A stretch of 20,734 nt of DNA from Phoronis ovalis. Its lineage: Eukaryota; Phoronida; Phoronidae. Position 1 is the stretch's first letter. The number at the start of each line of letters is the position of its first letter. A program made the translations under genes and the position numbers. The stretch covers positions 1 through 20,734 of the forward strand of contig JAOXYB010110381.1 of assembly GCA_028565635.1 (NCBI GenBank), written 5' to 3'. The notes under the pieces are model-generated. The model had not been told where the DNA came from, made no database searches, and saw only the letters and a program-made list of their open reading frames with translations. This document shows, in pieces, positions 18,501-20,734 of the stretch.

Positions 18501-20593
18501 GACTGACAATTAACCTGCCTGGTAGCCAAACCCTAGCCTTTCTTTTTCATACCAGTCCAGTAATTACTGAGTATAAATTTAAATATCCAGGATCAGAAAT
18601 ATTTGATAGGTGTCAAATGTTAAGTTTTTCATGTATTTAATATATGTAATATGAATTTGTTTTTATGCCCATTCACACAGTGGCTAGGCATTATAACACT
18701 TTCCTTGTCTTACGATAACAGTTTCATATTTGGTACAGGGTAAACACAGGTCAAACTGCAGGTCGCTTATAAGTTTGACCTTGATTACTTCCAATATGGC
18801 TGACTGGCAGCCATGTTTGTTCTCAAGAGGCACATCATATTGCGTCTATAGCTGCAAAGACAAAGCTCTGCCTGGACGATTGAAAGATGGTTCTAAGAAG
18901 ACAATAGCTTGGTGGGTGTAATAGGCTAGAAGACATTGTAAAATGACTTTGAGAAGTATGTCATATCCTGGTACCAATTTTCGACATTTTTTGCTGTGCG
19001 TAACACTTTCTTTGTCTAGCAATAACTGCTTCAATTTTATTCGATCAGCTTCATATTCAGTACAGGGAAAATACAGTTCAAAGTACAGGATACATATATT
19101 ATTGCCCAGATTACTTCCAATATGGCCAACTAGTGACCATGTTTGTTCCTGAGAGGTCACGTCAGATATAGACGAGGCTTGTTGGGCATATTATGCTAGG
19201 TGACATTTTAAATGATCTTGAGAAGTAGGTCAAATGCCGTCCGAATATTTGAGATTGTACATCTCAATAACTAACAGCTTCAGTTTTTATCTCGTCAGCT
19301 TCATGTTTGGTGCAGGATAAATACAGGTTAAAGTACAGATCGATTATAATTTTGACCTTGATTACTTCCAATATGAGAAACTGACGGTCATGTTTGTTCC
19401 TAAAAGGCTGATCACGTTTCCCATTTCGAGAAAGACAAACATTGACTGAATGATTCGAAGGTGGATTCACGAAGGCCATAAATTGATGAGAGTATTAGGC
19501 TGGATATGACCTTGAGTAGTATGCCGATCCCAAACTTTGACATTTATTGTATCCGGTACTGTGCTTTACATGCGTAACTCTTAATGGAACTACTTCAGAA
19601 ATTGCACTACCCAGATACATATCAGGACAACAAATCACAATGTGATGTAATCCTAGGGATGTGATGAGCATTAGACATGACAAATGTCTTGTTTGTAGGT
19701 GTCCGTGTTCATAAGAGCAGTGGTGACATTGCCGTATATGCTCCTCTTATAATATCTGACGCTGGTACTGCAAATACACTAAACTGCTTAGTGCCTAAGG
19801 AGATTGCATGTAAATCACGTAAGTTTGCTTAAACACCAACACCTTTTTACCATACTTAGTTTGACATGGTCAGTATTAGTTCAAATAGTTTGTGTTGTGT
19901 GTTCTAAATATGCTACTAAAATAGAATTGGAAAAAATTACATTTGGTAGAGTTTGGATTGTAAGTAATGCATATCACAGTACATTAAGGATTTAAAAATT
20001 AGTTGCTTAGACTGAGATTTCATGATTTTCAAATTCATTGTTTTAGCAATGTATGATTTGTTAACTGGCAGCAAAATTAGAAGTGGGCAAGCAGCATTCT
20101 CACTGTTTGTTGGATTGTCTGGTACTAAGGAAGAACTTAAGTTGAAAGCACAAAATCTTTGGGCATATACTGGGTATGTGTAATAAATGAGTCACATGAC
20201 ATAAATATTGAAATGACCTTTGCTTCCTATTCCTGTTACTCATGTTATCATTTGGTATAAGTTAAAAGTTTGTACTGAAAATTGTAGTACATTAATTACA
20301 TATTCACATGAGTATCCTGTTCCTGACAGACATTCTAGTTAATAAATAGTAAACAGCACGCATAACAGGGCATTGGATTTTGTAATGGCAAATTCATTAC
20401 CTAAATTAAATTATGAAATGAATGTACATGTAAATTTGTATTTGCGATTATTTCATTTTAAGGTCAGACATAAGTGGTATAAGTAGGAAGTATTTAAGTT
20501 TATCTGTTGAAGAAGCTGAAAAAACAGATATACCCTTGCTGTTTGTTTCGTTCCCTTCTTCCAAAGACCCTACATGGGAGGAACGATTTCCAG
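12372..20593 (+). CDS. RETSAT: All-trans-retinol 13,14-reductase, nine exons, 3' end outside window
   Basis: RETSAT is a flavoprotein that saturates the 13-14 double bond of all-trans-retinol. It belongs to the phytoene desaturase/carotenoid isomerase-like family and sits in the endoplasmic reticulum membrane. Nine exons splice in phase into 472 codons plus one base. Residues 17-35 are a membrane anchor. The dinucleotide-binding fold starts at [12 protein letters not shown] (84-95), with the ribose-binding acid E110 in VLVLEQ and the family signature AGGCCHTF (115-122). [20 protein letters not shown] (298-317) and [14 protein letters not shown] (459-472) match vertebrate RETSAT closely. The human protein is 610 aa, so about 140 C-terminal residues are missing to the right. 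No frameshift or stop interrupts the exons. Confidence 0.95.
12711..13070. mobile_element. MITE-like element in RETSAT intron 1 with inverted ends and target-site duplication
   Basis: The left end ACCCCGGGGGGGTACT (12711-12726) and right end AGTACTCCCCCGGGGT (13055-13070) are inverted copies. TTCA flanks both sides (12707-12710 and 13071-13074), consistent with a target-site duplication. Inside are a hairpin (12723-12781) and about six degenerate copies of a tttaccacaggGTATA motif at roughly 30-40 bp spacing. There is no transposase. I recall similar GGGTAT-repeat elements in other marine invertebrates but cannot check that here. Confidence 0.75.
12723..12781. repeat. Hairpin-forming inverted repeat
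   Basis: The left arm (12723-12750) and right arm (12759-12781) both carry actgccattcaa and agtcactata as inverted copies. The left arm has a 5-base insertion (a second ttcaa). It lies directly inside the left end of the surrounding MITE-like element. Confidence 0.85.
13160..13342 (+). CDS. RETSAT: RETSAT exon 2 (FAD-binding fold, residues 71-131)
   Basis: Contains the GxGxxG loop (GSGIGG, 87-92), E110 and AGGCCHTF. Acceptor TTCCTTTAG|GATTTTC; donor GTGG|GTAAGT, phase 1. Confidence 0.96.
14101..14231 (+). repeat. About 130-bp dispersed repeat, copy B (RETSAT intron 2)
   Basis: Second copy of the 11695-11824 repeat. A third, weaker relative may lie at 17262-17400 in intron 5 (actctaactgtgttatacg, then atgcgtacc and gccactgctttgag). 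Confidence 0.55.
14391..14624. mobile_element. Small element with inverted G-rich ends and a 19-bp repeated motif
   Basis: Left end aggggggagggtgggtatc and right end ggtaccccctaccccct are imperfect inverted copies. Inside, gtgcgagcagcgagcattg occurs exactly at 14441-14459 and 14556-14574, with variants near 14410 and 14586. T-rich tracts separate the copies. There is no coding capacity. Confidence 0.55.
14817..14926 (+). CDS. RETSAT: RETSAT exon 3 (residues 132-168)
   Basis: Begins GIHYIGEM, matching vertebrate GIHYIGRM, and runs to LEDELDK. Acceptor TTTCTTTCCAG|GAATTC; donor AAA|GTGAGT, phase 0. Confidence 0.95.
15165..15299 (+). CDS. RETSAT: RETSAT exon 4 (residues 169-213)
   Basis: Encodes [20 protein letters not shown] and on through [19 protein letters not shown]. 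Acceptor TACTTATAG|GTGGCG; donor AAA|GTAAAT, phase 0. Confidence 0.93.
15504..15705 (+). CDS. RETSAT: RETSAT exon 5 (residues 214-280)
   Basis: Encodes a helical region ending [14 protein letters not shown], matching vertebrate SELQAVLSYIFPTY. Acceptor GTGTTTTAG|GTATGC; donor TATG|GTAAAG, phase 1. Confidence 0.94.
16030..17135. repeat. Tandem repeat array in RETSAT intron 5 (five units)
   Basis: Each unit has the same order: ttcagtttttatc-like, gatcagcttcatatttggta, agggtaaatacaggtcaaag, ataattttgaccttgatta, cttccaatatggccgactgg, catgtttgttcctgagagg. Unit starts are near 16040, 16251, 16382, 16702 and 16845. Some units are core only (about 130-145 bp). Others add a spacer containing atgaccttgaga and aaagacaaagctgcctgga (about 320 bp in total). 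Units are considerably diverged. Confidence 0.85.
17562..17759 (+). CDS. RETSAT: RETSAT exon 6 (residues 281-346)
   Basis: The most conserved exon: [20 protein letters not shown], then [19 protein letters not shown]. It sits between two large introns that both carry the same tandem repeat. Acceptor TTGTTTTAG|GTTCA; donor AATG|GTAAGT, phase 1. Confidence 0.96.
18474..18507 (+). repeat. 34-bp dispersed repeat, copy 2 (RETSAT intron 6)
   Basis: Matches 3596-3629 with two substitutions (g/a at two positions). It lies about 200 bp left of the intron 6 repeat array. Confidence 0.65.
18690..19570. repeat. Tandem repeat array in RETSAT intron 6 (three units)
   Basis: Same family and order of motifs as the intron 5 array, with unit starts near 18712, 19029 and 19275. 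Both arrays finish with the same block (atgaccttgaraag, then caaac/gctt..acatttattgt), so they share a right-hand end as well as units. Confidence 0.85.
19699..19818 (+). CDS. RETSAT: RETSAT exon 7 (residues 347-386)
   Basis: Encodes [20 protein letters not shown] and [15 protein letters not shown], matching the human VSNAGLFNTYEHLLP stretch. Acceptor TTGTTTGTAG|GTGTCC; donor TCAC|GTAAGT, phase 1. Confidence 0.94.
20047..20173 (+). CDS. RETSAT: RETSAT exon 8 (residues 387-428)
   Basis: Encodes [20 protein letters not shown], matching vertebrate FICLRGTKEDLHLPSTN. Acceptor TTGTTTTAG|CAATG; donor ACTGG|GTATGT, phase 2. Confidence 0.94.
20463..20593 (+). CDS. RETSAT: RETSAT exon 9 (residues 429-472, last in window)
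   Basis: Ends [20 protein letters not shown] and FP, matching vertebrate [20 protein letters not shown]. Acceptor CATTTTAAG|GTCAG; donor CCAG|GTTTGT, phase 1. The following intron runs off the window and includes a run of ten G at 20658-20667. Confidence 0.94.
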
Positions 20594-20734
20594 GTTTGTA
20601 ATCTTTTACACTGTCTGACTGTAAAAGGTTTAGGGCTGTTCCACTTTCAATTGTACAGGGGGGGGGGTGGAAGGCAGTTGAATAGAAATATTACGGGTGG
20701 TGGGTATCGTACTTAAATACATATTATAGGTGGT

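Noticed and set aside
16136-19479. Minus-strand frames with similar peptides (such as [17 protein letters not shown]) in introns 5 and 6
   Set aside because: These are conceptual translations of the tandem repeat units, with stops and frame changes between copies. They are not a gene family.
20658-20667. Run of ten G in RETSAT intron 9
   Set aside because: A single homopolymer near the window edge with no paired structure visible. It may be part of a repeat continuing outside.
1-20734. Prokaryotic features: operons, CRISPR arrays, insertion sequences, rRNA
   Set aside because: The window is intron-containing animal DNA, and none of these signatures is present.

Overview
The window is animal nuclear DNA, and almost certainly from a marine invertebrate. 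It is AT-rich, its genes are split by GT-AG introns of about 0.1 to 3.3 kb, and its intergenic and intronic DNA is full of decayed short repeats. I cannot name the phylum from sequence alone; a hemichordate, cephalochordate or lophotrochozoan would all fit.

Two protein genes can be rebuilt exon by exon with matching splice phases. (1) Minus strand, 7971 to 1593: a complete ten-exon gene for a secreted, single-function peptidylglycine alpha-hydroxylating monooxygenase (PHM, 463 aa). It has a signal peptide, all six copper ligands and a long acidic tail. No lyase (PAL) domain follows it. (2) Plus strand, 12372 to beyond the right edge: the first nine coding exons (about 472 codons) of all-trans-retinol 13,14-reductase (RETSAT), a flavoprotein of the endoplasmic reticulum membrane. 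The last part, about 140 residues by comparison with the human protein, lies outside the window.

Layout. 1-1592 is the 3' flank of the PHM gene. It holds a notable 53-codon open frame with one transmembrane segment (379-540, minus strand), which is either a small membrane protein or an alternative last exon, and a lone 44-codon frame (1034-1168). 1593-7971 is the PHM gene, whose 3.3-kb first intron carries a degenerate repeat. 7972-12371 is the shared upstream region between the two divergent genes. It holds a TATA candidate for each gene, a 105-bp direct repeat, a large imperfect inverted repeat and a small element with inverted ends. 12372-20734 is RETSAT. Its introns contain a short transposon-like element with a target-site duplication (intron 1), a GC-richer minisatellite element (intron 2), and two arrays of one modular tandem repeat (introns 5 and 6).

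The two genes have no known shared pathway: one matures amidated neuropeptides, the other acts on retinol. Their head-to-head order looks like ordinary linkage. I found no convincing new multi-gene system. The points most worth a second look are the transmembrane ORF next to PHM, the paired loss of one PHM disulfide with two new tail cysteines, the repetitive acidic PHM tail, and the matching repeat arrays on both sides of RETSAT exon 6.
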